64,000 nucleotides of DNA from NCBI RefSeq assembly GCF_004210375.1, contig NC_134831.1, positions 47,464,035 to 47,528,034 of the forward strand, written 5' to 3'. Of this stretch, positions 11,440-23,316 are shown piece after piece. The stretch's first letter is position 1; each line of letters starts with the position of its first letter. The notes under the pieces were generated by a model that was not told the DNA's origin, made no database searches, and saw only the letters and a program-made list of their open reading frames with translations. A program made the translations under genes and the position numbers. Source of the DNA: Tachypleus tridentatus. Taxonomy: Eukaryota > Arthropoda > Merostomata > Xiphosura > Limulidae.

Positions 11440-12200
11440 TATGTAGTTCAGTCAGTCTTGATTAATGTCACAAGTGGGAATACTGCAGGAATCAGTGTAA
11501 GGACCATCATTCTTTTTTTGAGTTACATCAATGAAATAAGGGAATTGCCAATGAATTATATTAAAGTTTTGCATGTTGCTAGCAGTGAGAAGGTTGGTGA
11601 TCAAATGTTGAATGAATGGCTAGTAACTTATAATAAATGAAAGGTAATATGTAATAGTTATCATAAATTTAACTTGTAATTTTGATGGGAATAACTTTAA
11701 TAGTGTTGTTAAAGAAAGGGATCTTGGGGAGGGGGTTTGGCTGATCAATCTCATATCTTATTGAAGCTAGTTGTAGAGCAAACAAGATTTTGGGTTGTAC
11801 ATTAAAAAATTTAAACATAAATCTTTATAGATTATGATTTCATTGTATAGGTCACTGGAAAAGTCTCATTTTGAGTATTATGTTCCATCTTGGACTCCTC
11901 ATATTAAAAAGGACATTGAATTGTTGGAAATGGTTCTAAGGTTGCCTTCTGGGTTGATACCTGGGTTAAAAAACTTTTCAGGAAGACAGATTAAGATCTC
12001 TGAAATTATTTTATCTTGATAAAAAGTTAACTTAGGATTCTAAATAAATATTAAGTATTGGTAAGATAGGAGTCTTTTATGTACAATTTCATTTTTCTAA
12101 CAGGGTAATTAGTTCTAGGAATGAATTACTTTCAGACTTCATAAATGCAATGAATATAACAGAAGGGTGAATAAATATTTCAGTTAAAAAGGCTGAATTT
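11440..12200 (+). pseudogene. CR1/L2-like LINE ORF2 fragment (RT to C terminus)
   Basis: At 11458 NVTSGNTAGISVRTIILFLSYINEI is a corrupted form of the VTSGVPQGSVLGPLLFxxYIND core of reverse transcriptase; the 20-residue core is only partly kept. At 11834-12019 LYRSLEKSHFEYYVPSWTPH and KKDIELLEMVLRLPSGLIPG match the conserved C-terminal region (YxSLVRPHLEY, KKDIxLLExVQR, LIPGL). The two blocks lie in different frames with stops between, and the YADD core is missing. The fragment is inactive. Confidence 0.75.
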
Positions 12201-12409
12201 GAGGGTTTGTTTTCTGAATGGATTAGACATTTGAGATGAACCTACATGAAATTTAATTTTATAATCCTGTATATCTGACAAATATAACTTCTTTTCAGTA
12301 AATCATAAGCAGTTATATTTATGCACATTGTTTAGGTATGATAAACTTGAAAATAATATTCAATGAATAAGGATTTGAGTAACCTGAATCTCTAGCCACT
12401 GGCCTTACT

Positions 12410-14680
12410 CATTAAACCCAAATAAGCTTGAGGATGTCTTGCTATCAAGCCAGATTTCTGTAACTTTTAAACAGATAAAATTGGACCCAAAATTTGCACC
12501 TTTGTTGCCTCACTTTTTAAAAACATCTGCAAAGGTAGATTTCAAATCCTGGCTAATATCTTGCTAATAAGCTAGTATCCTTTCTTAGATAGGAAAATCA
12601 AATTGTACACAATATTTCATTTGAAGCTGAATTAGCCATTTATATATAAAGAGATAATTACCTCATTTTACCTGCAACCAACATGTCTATAAATATGTCC
12701 TGAAATTTTATCTCTAATAGTAGCAATAGAATACTGCTTCAGTGGCTTTGATTGATTTATCTACTTGTACATTCAGATACTTTTCTTCAGTCACACTGTT
12801 ATTTCCCATATATTATTATTATTATTATAAATTTAATCTAAATCATGATGAACAAAATGCATGACCTTGCACTTTTTGTAATTAAAGGTTATCTAACATA
12901 TATTTGTTCAACTTAGTAATTGAGCCAAGTCATTCTGTAATACCTCAACACCCTTAATACAGTTAGAAATACCCATGAGTTTAATACCATTAGCAAAATT
13001 TACTAATTATGCCACCATTGGTATTATTAATGTAAATAAGGAAAAGCATTGACCTCTGAGAGACTCCATTAATCACAAGAGTATAGTGTAACTGGATTCC
13101 ACTGATGACATTTTGCTTTCTACTTTAAAGTCCAAATAATTAGTCTTGCCTTCACACCTGCCAGAGATTCAAAATTCCTGAAGAAATATTAACTGCTAGG
13201 TATGTTTTTACTAGTCAGCTAAACTTGAAGTAAAATTGTGTTTCTTGTAATGCTCTGAGGCAGCAAGCACACAGTGACATTTGACCTCCAAAACAAAAGA
13301 TAAATTATAAGCTGTGTGATGCCAGAGAGGGAATAATGCCTTTTTTTCAGTTACAATGTTTTGTTTTTACTTTTTTAATATAATGGTAAATCTTGTTTCC
13401 ACAAAAATACTTCACATAACTAGTAATAAATGACATGAGAATAAAAATGTTTGTTTTATACTGTGTTTTAGCAAACAATATTTCATGATAATCTGATAAG
13501 TCTGTTTTGTTTAGTTATTGCATCAAGTAGAGTAACACAGAAATGAGTGAAAAGAAGTCAGTTTAGAAGTTAAAATTCAGTTGTTTTGCCATTAAGTTCT
13601 GCATTCAATATTATACAGCATGTTATTTAGATTTAAATATTTGTTTCATAATAGAATGAAACTGCAACCAACAATGTGTATGATGCAGAGTAGCTTTTGT
13701 AATACATTTTGCAGGTTGCAGTATCATCAGTTTGCATAGAGCATCTCAATTCTACTAGAGTTGTCTTAGGTTTGTACAGAGCAGTAGATTGCTATTTCTG
13801 GCTGACAGTTAGTAATACTTAGAACCCTGCTAGTAATTTCTATGCACATCTGCTGATGAGTCAGTCAGTTGGATTAACTAAGTTCTTGCAACAGTGGCAT
13901 CTGACTTGCAGATTGTTAGACTTTTAAAACATTCAAGTTTTTTGGTTTTCTTTTTCAGTGAGAGTAAATAATATGATAAACCTTACTTGCACAAAGTATG
14001 ATATTTTAATATGTCAAAATGTTTTTTTTTCCATTATCAGTATCAACCATACTTTTGGTGTCTTAATTCCTATCATTAACCAATGTTATTCTCTTAGCCC
14101 CTCTACTAATGTGGTTGCTGTATCTAATTTGTGTGTATATATGTGGCATCTTAACATAAGCTTGTTGAAATACTAAGTACACCAGTTCACACTTTTTTTT
14201 TTAATATTCGAATGGCAAGTATAATCCTCAGAAATATATAACAGGTTAGTTGGCAACATTTCTCTTTGGTAAATCCATGTTAGCTGTAATTTGTGTTTCA
14301 CTAAATTATTTTGTAAAGCTTTTTCAACTATAGGATTTTCCCTCTACAGAAGTAAGACTAAACTGAGCTATAATTTCTAATGCAACTTTTTGTTGCACCT
14401 TTAAATAATGTGAGTAACATTAGCAACCCTTAACATCCTTGGTCACCTGCCCACTCTCTGCTGACCTATCCAACATATAAGAGAGGTTCATATATCTGAT
14501 CTTTGAAATTGGTGAAAATAACGAGTTGACCTGATTCATGTAGATATTAATTCCAAAAAGACTGATAGATTAACAACAGATAAAGAAAGTATCATAGCCA
14601 GGCATGTTGATAATATCTTCTTCGATTAAATACATAAGAGAATAAAACATTTAAATGCTCAAGCATTTCATACTCAAAAA
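12410..14680 (-). pseudogene. Minus-strand CR1/L2-like LINE ORF2 remnant, in two blocks
   Basis: On the minus strand, 14190-14660 reads VANVTHI (VANVTPIFKKG type), then RNYSSV (GNYRPVSLT) and further QREMLPTNLL (QHGFxKGxSCLTNLL). Near 14100-14180 LVYLVFQQAYVKMPH matches the RT motif A block VYLDFQKAFDKVPH. The second block, 12420-13230, reads VINGVSQRSMLFLIYINN (GVPQGSVLGPLLFLIYIND), KFANGIKLMG (FADDTKL with the catalytic DD altered to NG), KCKVMHF and SVTEEKYLNVQVDKSIKATE. Between the blocks, about 13.24-14.08 kb, the homology is lost. It decays the same LINE type as 11440-12200 but in the opposite orientation. Confidence 0.65.
12811..12828 (+). repeat. (TTA)n microsatellite
   Basis: Short run of ATT/TTA trinucleotides inside the minus-strand LINE remnant. 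Confidence 0.8.
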
Positions 14681-15688
14681 CTTTGACATCAGCATCCTTT
14701 AAAGATTTAATCACCATTCTAACATTTTAATTGCTGTTTAAATACTGACAATAATATTTACTGTTAGTATTAACATTTTCAGATAACTATTTTTCATACG
14801 TACTTTTGGATTTCTTAATTATTGTTTTAAGCAGAACCCCAGCCTTTGTATAGTTCTGAAAATCTTTCTACTTGTATGTTATTTGAACATCGTTGATTTA
14901 TGGTAATTATTATTGATTTTCTATTAAAATTGGTAAAAGTCTTATTAGTAAACAGAAGTATAATCTTTTTCCTATTTTAAGGAACGTGCTTTTCTTGAGT
15001 TGGAAGCATTGACCTCATATGTATGAACAGGTGAGAATAATTGCCAGTTAAAAGTTTTTTTACCCTTGAAACCTCCTCAAGAATAAAAAATTTAGGTTTT
15101 ACGTTATTGCTAACTGAACTTTCAAGAACATCACCGAAAACGTTTATAAATCGAAGTGCAATAATTTTTTTTTGTTATTGATCTCAAATATTGACTTTCT
15201 AGTTAATGTATATTGTTATTTCTTACAGTTGAGTAGTAGGCAGTATGAAGAATAACTTAATGAATCTAAGTATCTTCTTTCTACCTTTCACTAGAGGTCT
15301 TCTATTGTAAACCATTGTTAACTTTCTATGTGTTTCATTTACAACTGTAAATAATCTCTTATTAATTTGAAGAAACTCAAGGTTAATTAACATATGAGAT
15401 TAGGAATATTTTTTAATACATGTAAAGAGTTACAAAGTAAACTACTCGGATATACTAAAAATTTGGCTTAAATTATGTTTTAAGTTATCACTGTTATTTA
15501 ATTGCTGTTTTTAATCACATAACTTGTCTGGAAAAGCTTTGAAATTGTACAACATTTTGATGAATTTATATGAAACTTATCATATTTATGGTTAATGTTG
15601 TGTCTTCGTGAATATGATATAGAGATCTTTCTTTGAACGTTACTTATAAGAGTTTGAGTAACAAAACATCTGAAGTTATAACTATCGT
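14681..15688. other. AT-rich DNA between LINE remnant and gypsy LTR
   Basis: Could hold the 5' end of the minus-strand LINE or the outer part of the left LTR, but no alignment was convincing. Confidence 0.35.
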
Positions 15689-16083
15689 CGGAAGTTAATT
15701 CGCTGAAGTTGAACTATGTGTAATTTTCGAAATCTATAAACGTTCGTGGTCAAATTCTGTAGTTTTCCTATTAATAGGCGTTACTCACAAATATAGCTTA
15801 CGATGCGTATAGTATACTGACTGTAGCTGACCAATAATATTCTATTACTGTGTCTCGGCAAGCTTTTATACCAAATAGGCAAGAATACCGAAGGTTCAAA
15901 AGTATTCGAAGATACGCCAGTTTTTGGTAAAACGTATATTGTTGATTCTTACTATCGAAACTCTACAGATTTAGAGAACAGGTAGGACTTGCACAATACA
16001 CATCCAACAATGAAGGTTGCATGCATCAAACCGAAAGAAACGCAAATATATTAAAATAAGTATATCACAGTAAGTCCATTACA
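15689..16083 (-). repeat. Left (3') LTR of the gypsy element
   Basis: Aligns with 19241-19635 over 395 bases with scattered substitutions, sharing for example TATAGTATACTG, CTGTAGCTGACCAATAAT and ACACATCCAACAA. The element-start side (right edge, TTACA on the plus strand) abuts the polypurine tract. The left edge is uncertain. Confidence 0.8.
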
Positions 16084-16299
16084 CCTCCCTCCTTAGAAAC
16101 TTTAAAATTGGCGTTATACAATTTTAAACTAAGATATTGGTACACACACACTGATAACAAGATATTGAAGAATTATACAATTTCAAAAATCATGACAATA
16201 TATAACACATTTAATACAAAACAAAACTAATGATCATAAAATTACATAGCGCATGAAAGTGCTTAAACAGAGATGTTATCTTTTTGGTTTAAAACACGA

Positions 16300-16807
16300 T
16301 TGAGGTGTTCTTCCAGAGCTGGAATAGGTTTCAAAGGAGTGACTGGAATTTTCTGGTTTGGTTTTCTCACCACTTGACAGGTATGACAACTTTTAGAAAA
16401 CTAGGAAACATGATATATATTTTCTGATTGAATGAAATGTCTCGTAATTTTGTCACATGTCTTGCTGATGCATCGGTGACCTCCCATGAGAACTTCGTGG
16501 ACAACTTTCAATATTTCAAAATTATATTTTTTTTTTGAAAAACAATACAGCCCTGAAGCTGATACGTTTGGTGCTTTCCATTTTCCTTCATTTTTGAAAA
16601 GTAAACCATTTGGAATTTTCTCCAGTTCATCTTTTGGGAGTGCATATTTAAATAGTTAAGAGATCTGTGGTCCTTTTCTTGCTCATCGATCTGTTTACCC
16701 GTAGCAAATGGAGCTTCACCAGCTGAATCAAATCTTTCACGTTCATCACTGTCACTCACCAATGAATCGTTAGTAGGAGATTTATTCGTAAAATATCTTG
16801 GATCCAT
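16300..16807 (-). pseudogene. gypsy integrase N-terminal zinc-finger remnant
   Basis: After an acidic linker (16508-16807; SDSDERERFDSAGE then KQIDEQEKD), the minus strand reads KIPNGLLFKNEGKWKAP and then VVHEVLMGGHRCISKTCDKI and SKSCHTCQVVRKPNQKIPV, with PLKPIPALEEHLNRVL. This is the HHCC integrase zinc-binding domain (H...H...C..C) and the conserved start of the following linker. Homology ends near 16300, so the DDE core is gone. Confidence 0.75.
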
Positions 16808-16979
16808 AAAATGCCTGAGACAAATCTATAGTACTGTCCTCTTAACAAGAGTCTATAGTTTGTTTGTGGTTTAACTTATTTGTACATAAGGGAAACACGT
16901 TTGCATTCTCCTCAACAACAATGTTATCCTTCGATTAAATAATGATTGGCTCACTAACCATCTTGGGTTTAGTAAAACC

Positions 16980-17379
16980 TTTCCTCTAGTCAAATCGTTT
17001 CCCAACAATAATGATACACCTAGAATTGGTAGAGTAAGCCTTTATCCAGCTACAAACAGTCCAGAAACTGGTCTGATGTTAAATAAATTGTATGAAAAGG
17101 AATATTTTCAAAGCCATCCTCAATACCCTGAAGAAAAACAGACTCGCAAGTAGCAGAACCCGAATCTAAAGGTAGTATACTTTCTAATAACTATAACTGA
17201 GCTATCTCAGTATCACATAAAATAAGTATGAATATGGTATTAACAGTGTCATTTGTCAAAGACACAGAAACAACATACACAAATTGTCTGAATTCCTCGC
17301 TAATTACATCAGACTTTTTATTCGTAGTCAAATCAACAACATCGGGTGATCTGGTGAAACTCCCTCCATATACGGACAC
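16980..17379 (-). pseudogene. gypsy protease remnant
   Basis: The frame 17191-17379 ends in FILILCDTEIAQL, matching the ILRDTGAxQSLL active-site block of gypsy proteases with the key glycine replaced by glutamate. Downstream pieces (TCESVFLQGIEDGF, then a flap-like IYLTSDQF) follow after stops near 17000-17180. The protease lies directly after gag and before the integrase zinc-finger block. Confidence 0.65.
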
Positions 17380-17389
17380 GAACGAACTG

Positions 17390-18260
17390 AATGCTCCCTC
17401 CTTTTCCTTTTACTCTTCAAACATTAATAATCGGACATAACATGACCAAGGATTTTTACAAAACTGTCAAACAGGTCATGATAGTTTGAATGAAGTTTTA
17501 TCCTGAGTGAAAATCAGAGGAACTACACTTTTTAGAAGAATCTTTAACTTAGTACATTGGACAGATACAAGTTTTTCTGAGATAGCAGGAATTTCTTTTA
17601 ATGAAAAGTGGTTTTATGTGTTAAAGCGTAATCATAGGAAAGAGCAGCTGCTGTCTGTAGTGTTTTAACTTTCTTTTCTTTCAAGTAAGTTTTTAGGTCG
17701 TCACTTGGTTTTGTTTTGAATTTCGCGCAAAGCTACATGAGGGATATCTGCACTACCCGTCCCTAATTTAGCAGTGTAAGAGTAGAGGGAAAGCAGCTAG
17801 TTATCACCACCCACCGTCAACTCTTGGGCTACTCTTTTACAAATGAATAGTGAGATTGACCGTCACATTATAACGCCCCCGCGGGTGAAAGGTTGAGCTT
17901 GTTTAGTGTGACGGAGATTCGAACCCGCGACCCTCAGATTATGAGTCGAGCGCCCTAACCACCTGGCCATGCCGGGCCGCAAAACATGTTAAGTCAGTGG
18001 TTTTCCTCTACGTAGCCACTTATTTGTGATAACTTCGAACTCTTCGGTGATAAACCTCTGGTAAAACATTTTAGCTTTCAAAATAGCTGTTTTAACCTTG
18101 TTATAATCCGTATAATCTTCTAAAGAGAGTGCAGCATGAGCGTCTTGTGCTTTATCGGTAGGCCATTCCATGGTTTGAGTAACATTCTCAAAATGTTGGA
18201 AATATTTATAAACTTCATTTTCATGAAATGGTGATACTTTATCATATTAAATGTGTTTAA
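17390..18260 (-). pseudogene. gypsy gag remnant (SCAN-like capsid, zinc knuckle)
   Basis: At 17989-18171 the minus strand reads MEWPTDKAQDAHAALSLEDY and then YNKVKTAILKAK, the SCAN-like capsid motif (WP.DKW...GKAQEAYSALSLEDSxDYNKVKxAIL). After the SINE, SDDLKTYLKEKKVKTLQTAA and ALTHKTTF continue gag, and ILGHVMSDY near 17440-17480 is a broken CCHC knuckle. A charged K/R/E-rich region further right (18250-18460) corresponds to the N-terminal coiled coil. Several stops interrupt the frame, and sequence seems lost at the SINE site. Confidence 0.75.
17707..17978 (-). mobile_element. tRNA-derived SINE, family 1, inside gypsy gag
   Basis: Near-complete minus-strand copy inside the gag remnant of the 15.7-19.6 kb gypsy element, so it is younger than that element. 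No matching duplication is visible on the left side, where gag sequence also seems to be missing. The right flank (17979-18011) is identical over 33 bases to the right flank of the SINE at 26029-26291. Confidence 0.93.
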
Positions 18261-19240
18261 AGTTGCCATTTCGCCCTGGTCGATTGGAATTGAGTCTAAT
18301 TTTCATTTCTTTCAGCGTAATTTCTTTCTCGGCTTCTCGTTTACTTTATCTATTCGCTTTAGTACGGGCTTGTTCAACCTCGCGACGTTTAGTTTCTCTT
18401 TCAGCTTCTGTACAAGACTATTTAAACTTGATTTGTTTGGGTTTTTATTAGATTTCTAACTTATTTTTATCACTCAATTCTGGTTGGCTACTGGAGACAC
18501 TACAGGTTTCGCCTAATGTTTCCTCAGACAACAAATCATCACCAACTAGTATTTCAACTCTTCGCTTTTGTAGTTATTTTTTTCTCGTTATTTTTTAAAT
18601 CTCTAATTCTAAGATTTTGGCAATTTCGAATAATTCGCTTTATTTTTCTAGTTGTTTGAGGGAGGGTGATTCTAGAAAACCTTAATAATCAGGCATGATC
18701 AAACCTTGTTGGTACTTATAAATTGAATTTTAATTTAGAATGAATTTTGTTTCTGATTAAGAACTCGGACGTGAATCCCAATTTATTAAGTTATCTATTA
18801 TAATTTATTTTGGACGAATCTAATTTATTATGTTACGTACGTTACTAATTACGATTTCCAATAACGGGAAATCTGAATTTATAAGTTAATTGAATGTTAA
18901 TATATATCAAATTTATTATATTTGCCAACAAGATTGATGTACACAATTTTCTTTCTTGACACAAATATATTTCAATATAAAATACAGTTTACAATAATGG
19001 TTATTTCAAGTAATTATTTAAAACGATGGTTTATATACAAGAGTTTTTTAACAAACTCTACTGAGACTTCTATTTGGCCTAGAATTGAATATTTCATCGA
19101 AAGTCCAGGTCCACGACGAGCAAATTAATTCTGAATTGATATTATCACACCTCGTTAGCTAGCTTGGTTGGCTTCACACCGCTTATAAGATGACTTTTTA
19201 CTAACGAAAATATTTAATTTCCTCGAAGAAATACAAACGT

Positions 19241-19635
19241 CGGAAGTTAAATCACTAAAGTTGAACTGTGTGCAATGTTCTAAATATATAAACGTTCCTG
19301 GTCAAACTCTGTAGTTTTCCGATTAATAAGCGTTAATCACAATTATAGAATTTGAGGCTTATAGTATACTGGCTGTAGCTGACCAATAATGTTCTATTAC
19401 TGTGTATTGGCTAACTTTTATACCAACTAGGCGAAATTTTCGAAACTTCAATAATATTATAAGATACGCTTGTTTCTGTGAAATGTATATTGTTGGCTCT
19501 TACTCTCGAGAATATTTTACAAACTGAGAGAACAGGCGGGACTTGCGCAATACACATCCAACAACTTACGTCACATGCATCAAACTGGAACAAACGCAGA
19601 TATTAAAGTAAACGTATAACAGTAAACCCTTTACA
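19241..19635 (-). repeat. Right (5') LTR of the gypsy element
   Basis: Counterpart of 15689-16083. The right edge is set by the TTACA corresponding to the LTR start. GAAAT follows, but no confirmed duplication was found at the other end. TACGTAACA motifs recur at 19640-19700 and near 18830, so additional LTR pieces may be present. Confidence 0.75.
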
Positions 19636-20989
19636 GAAATCGTAATACGTAACATATTAAGCGCAGATTCGCTTCAAATAGATTATAATACGTAACACAT
19701 CCCGTCCCATTTTTTAAAAGGTCCGTCAATGTTAAATAACCTATAATCTGTAATTTCACAATAATTATTCTTAATATTAGTATCTTCCAAATCTAACGGT
19801 GTTTCAGTAACCACTTCATTAATTCCTTTTATCTATTTTACAGTAATATATTTGTTTATTTGGAATCACAATTTCTTTGCACAGGCATTCATCATTCATC
19901 ACTAATTATGTATCTTATTAATATAAGAAATGACAAATACCAATGAGATGTTACATATATTTCACTGATACTTACAAGCTCTTATAATCAATCAGTTGTA
20001 GAAGCTGTTTACAAACACAGAATAAGATGTACAAATCAGTTGTGATGATCAAATATTATTTGTAGGATTGAGCTTACTCCTCTCATGAAAATAACAGTCA
20101 TTTCATTAAAATTAAAATTGAATGAAGCCATTCACATCCTTGCATTCACATCCAAGCATGTAAATAATTTTAGCTAAGAATATATTATCAAAGTTTCTCA
20201 CAAACAACTGTATGACTAAGGAAAGGATTGATTTGGCAAAGAACAACATTGAATTAGTGCTTAAAAGCTTAATGTATTGGTCCTGATATTCACATTTCTA
20301 TTTAAATTTCGTTTTTCACATTACACACTAGTTCAGGTTTTGTAAATTTTTATTGCCTGATTTAAGTCATTCAACCTTAGATGAATTATCGATCTAATAA
20401 ATTAGTGAAACTAATATAATTGTTATGAAGTATTTATAGACACTTATTACAAGTCAGAAGGGGTAATTGTATTTTTCTAGAAATCGTTAATCAGCAAGTT
20501 AGGTCTTACTTAACCAAACGTGCACAGAGTCAGTCCAATGGACCAACCGTTTACTGAAGAAGAAATGTTGACAATAATTATGAAATTTGCAATGTATACA
20601 CACGAAATCTGGCACTCTTTTAGTAAAATATAAAACTTTGTTGTACACAAAAATAAGATACGTTGCAAAAGTATTTGCATTCAAAATATGTCAGTGAGTT
20701 GACAGTGTTAGTCTGATTCAGGCTCTGACAAATCGGGATACTAGATGATGTACATGTGAAAAATAAATATATTATCTTCCATTACGCAGTTTGCATATTG
20801 CAATTGCTTAACCTCTGAAATACATACCTACAGATTGTTTGTTTTTCAGTATCCCCGAATATTTAGCTGATCGTAAATTATTTTCAGTTGTTGATTGACT
20901 AGTTTGTGTAATAAAACTTTTACCTATTTTGAATAATTTGTGATTAACTTATTTAAGAATGGATTTCTATTTTTAAGGTTTTTACTAAC

Positions 20990-21102
20990 TAGTGGATCAG
21001 CAGTAACGTTAAATCTGAAAGTTTACAATACTAAAATTGGGTTTTCATACCCACAGTGGGAAAAGCATAGATAGTCCATTATGTAGCTTCGAGCTTATCA
21101 AT
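20990..21102 (+). mobile_element. Degenerate family 2 SINE
   Basis: An old copy. CTAGTGGATCAGCAGTAACG corresponds to the A-box region, TACAATACTAAAATTGGG to the anticodon and variable region, and CATAGATAGTCCATTATGTA to the 3' hairpin. It is heavily mutated. Confidence 0.65.
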
Positions 21103-21559
21103 AAATTAACCAGATAAAACCTACTATACAGCTAAGAAATAAGTGTGGGTACTTTTTAAAGTTAAGAAAGTAAATAGCCTAACATCCTTTACTTATGAGA
21201 CTGTTACACAACATCGGCTTGTAGTGTTATTTGTTGTGATATGAACTTTGTTAATTTTTAGCAGCTTGATATAATTTTATTTTTAAATAAATTTACTTGT
21301 TATAAACATTCTGTAGTTATTTTATTATTTCTGTACAAGTAACAGTAAAACATATTTTAAAAACTACATACGACATATTACGAGACATCGTAAACGACTC
21401 AACTGAGTGGTAAAAATTTATCACAGTTCTAGTTTAGCACAATTTTGCCATTTATATTTAGTATTTGTGCTATAACTCTTTGTTGAGCCCGGTTTTTAGG
21501 ATACTTAACTCAAAAATCACAAGCTGCAGGTAACGGATTAAAATGACATCACTACATTT

Positions 21560-21728
21560 TTGCCTTTTTGGTCGTGAAGACATCATGATATGATGATTGT
21601 TCCCACTATTGGATTAAAGTGACCAAGAGTTGACGGTGGATAGTGTTGACAAACTGTTTTCCTTGTAGTCTATCGCTTTTAAATTATAAAGATTAGTGCA
21701 AGTAGCCCTCGAATATTATAGACTGAAG
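21560..21728 (+). mobile_element. Degenerate family 1 SINE, body and tail only
   Basis: Recognisable pieces are CCCACTATTGG, GACCAAGAGTTGACGGTGG, a GTAGTCTA segment and AGTAGCCCTCGAATATTATAG. The tRNA head is absent or unrecognisable. It looks like a very old insertion. Confidence 0.6.
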
Positions 21729-22833
21729 ACCCAGTAAAGTGTGTTTCAATACACATTTTATTAATTCATGAAAAAAATATATCTTAAAAAGAGACTTTTG
21801 CAAAAGAGTAAAATTATAAGTATAACCCTGGTTGTGTTCCACACTTTCTGCTGTAAGAGCGGTATAGTAACGACAGTTTCTGCAAGCATGTCACAAGCAC
21901 ATCTGTTCATTCCTTAAATAGTAGATTTGTCAAAACATTTCATTTATGCAGAAGTAATTTTCAAAAAGCATTTGTTAAAGAAGTAGCTAAGATTTTTTCG
22001 TTAGTGTTATTTATTATTTTATGTTATTCAATTGAAGTGTCATTTGCATCTTCTTGTGGAAAATTTATGTTGCGTGAAAGTAGACATCGATTTTTTTTTC
22101 GTTGGAAGGCAAGTTGACTCCTTGAAACATGCTTTTCTGTGGTAATAACCAATAGTTACGGAACAGTGCACATAATCTAAGAAGAGTAGCATTACTGTTT
22201 TGTTTATATAACACTATGTTTTCTTACTACGGTTTAATTTCCCTAAGGAACGGACTTTTTAACACATGTTATAATAGATACAGAGAGCTTTATGGTTTGA
22301 ATAATGATTGTTTCATTTTGCTATAAACTGAGTTAAGTCTCTTTCATTTCTTCAAGATCAGTAAAGTTAGATAATTCAGATTTGCTGTGTGATATATTTT
22401 ATGTCAGATTTCTTAGCATTTTGTGAAACCTACCAAAACACTACTAAGGAAAACCAGTGCACTTGAGAATACTGTAACAGTCAGTCCTGCTATTCGATTT
22501 AAATTAAACATGTTGGTGTCGGTACTGGCGCTGACTGGCTGGTTTCTCTCTACTTAGTAGTTCTAAATTAAACATGGCTGTGCCCATACCTTAATATCCT
22601 GTCTATGCTGTGTATATATAAAAAAAAAATGCTGTTCAGGCTAAAACCATCAAATACAAAAGAATTTGCAAATCTCAGAACGAGCTGAAGTCTTTTTCTT
22701 CTGAGAGAAGAAACAAAGACGCTAATTTAACAATTGAAATAACGATTATAGTGTTTTGGAAGAGTAGGTGAGAAATGTATTCAAACCAATTGGTTTAAAT
22801 TACAAAAGTTTAAACGAGTATTCATGTTATTGA

Positions 22834-22942
22834 TTGCCCAATAGTGGATCAGCAGCAAGTCTGCAGGCTTGCGGAGCTAAAATTCGGATTTCGATACATG
22901 TGGGCAAACCATAGCCCAGTGAGTAGTTTGACGCTTTTAACA
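22834..22942 (+). mobile_element. Degenerate family 2 SINE
   Basis: CCCAATAGTGGATCAGCAGC corresponds to the A-box region, GGAGCTAAAATTCGGATTTC to the region before the B box, and CATAGCCCAGTGAGTAGTTT to the 3' hairpin. A 76-codon frame over it is not a gene. Confidence 0.65.
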
Positions 22943-23316
22943 AAACCAAATCAAAATTACATATTTTATTCAACCTCGGTGCCTCTTTTAGAAAGTGGTT
23001 TGTCTTCCGTTCTTGTTCATCATGTTTTATTTCTCTTTTTTCATGAACATTTTGTTACGATTAAGAACATTTAAATGATGTCAGTACGTTAAATGAATGG
23101 ATTCGGTATAAACTATTTATGTGTTTGATTTTTAATGGACTTTCTTTGTTTCTTCTTTTGGTTTTAAACATAGAACCTGAAACGTTGACTAAATAAAAGA
23201 AGAATAAATTAATGAAGATACTTGCAACAAATTAATATATAACTATTTATGTAATGCATATTTGTGTATAAAAGACATCAATTTGGTATTATAAAATCGT
23301 TTATTTCTATTATTTA

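Larger units (their letters stand above)
15689..19635 (-). mobile_element. Decayed Ty3/gypsy LTR retrotransposon
   Basis: Two direct LTR-like copies (15689-16083 and 19241-19635) flank remnants that read on the minus strand in the order gag, protease, integrase zinc finger. Just inside the left LTR, 16084-16094 is, on the minus strand, AAGGAGGGAGG: a polypurine tract directly before the LTR start TGTAA. A possible primer-binding site (minus strand TGGGATTCACGTCCGAGT, 18763-18780) would put the inner edge of the right LTR further left than the region aligned here, so full LTR length is unresolved. Integrase core, reverse transcriptase and RNase H are absent. A SINE (17707-17978) sits within gag. 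All frames contain stops. Confidence 0.8.
19640..22833. other. AT-rich DNA with two relic SINEs
   Basis: Holds the relic SINEs at 20990-21102 and 21560-21728. TACGTAACA-containing sequence at 19640-19700 may be a further LTR piece. Nothing else is recognised. Confidence 0.4.
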
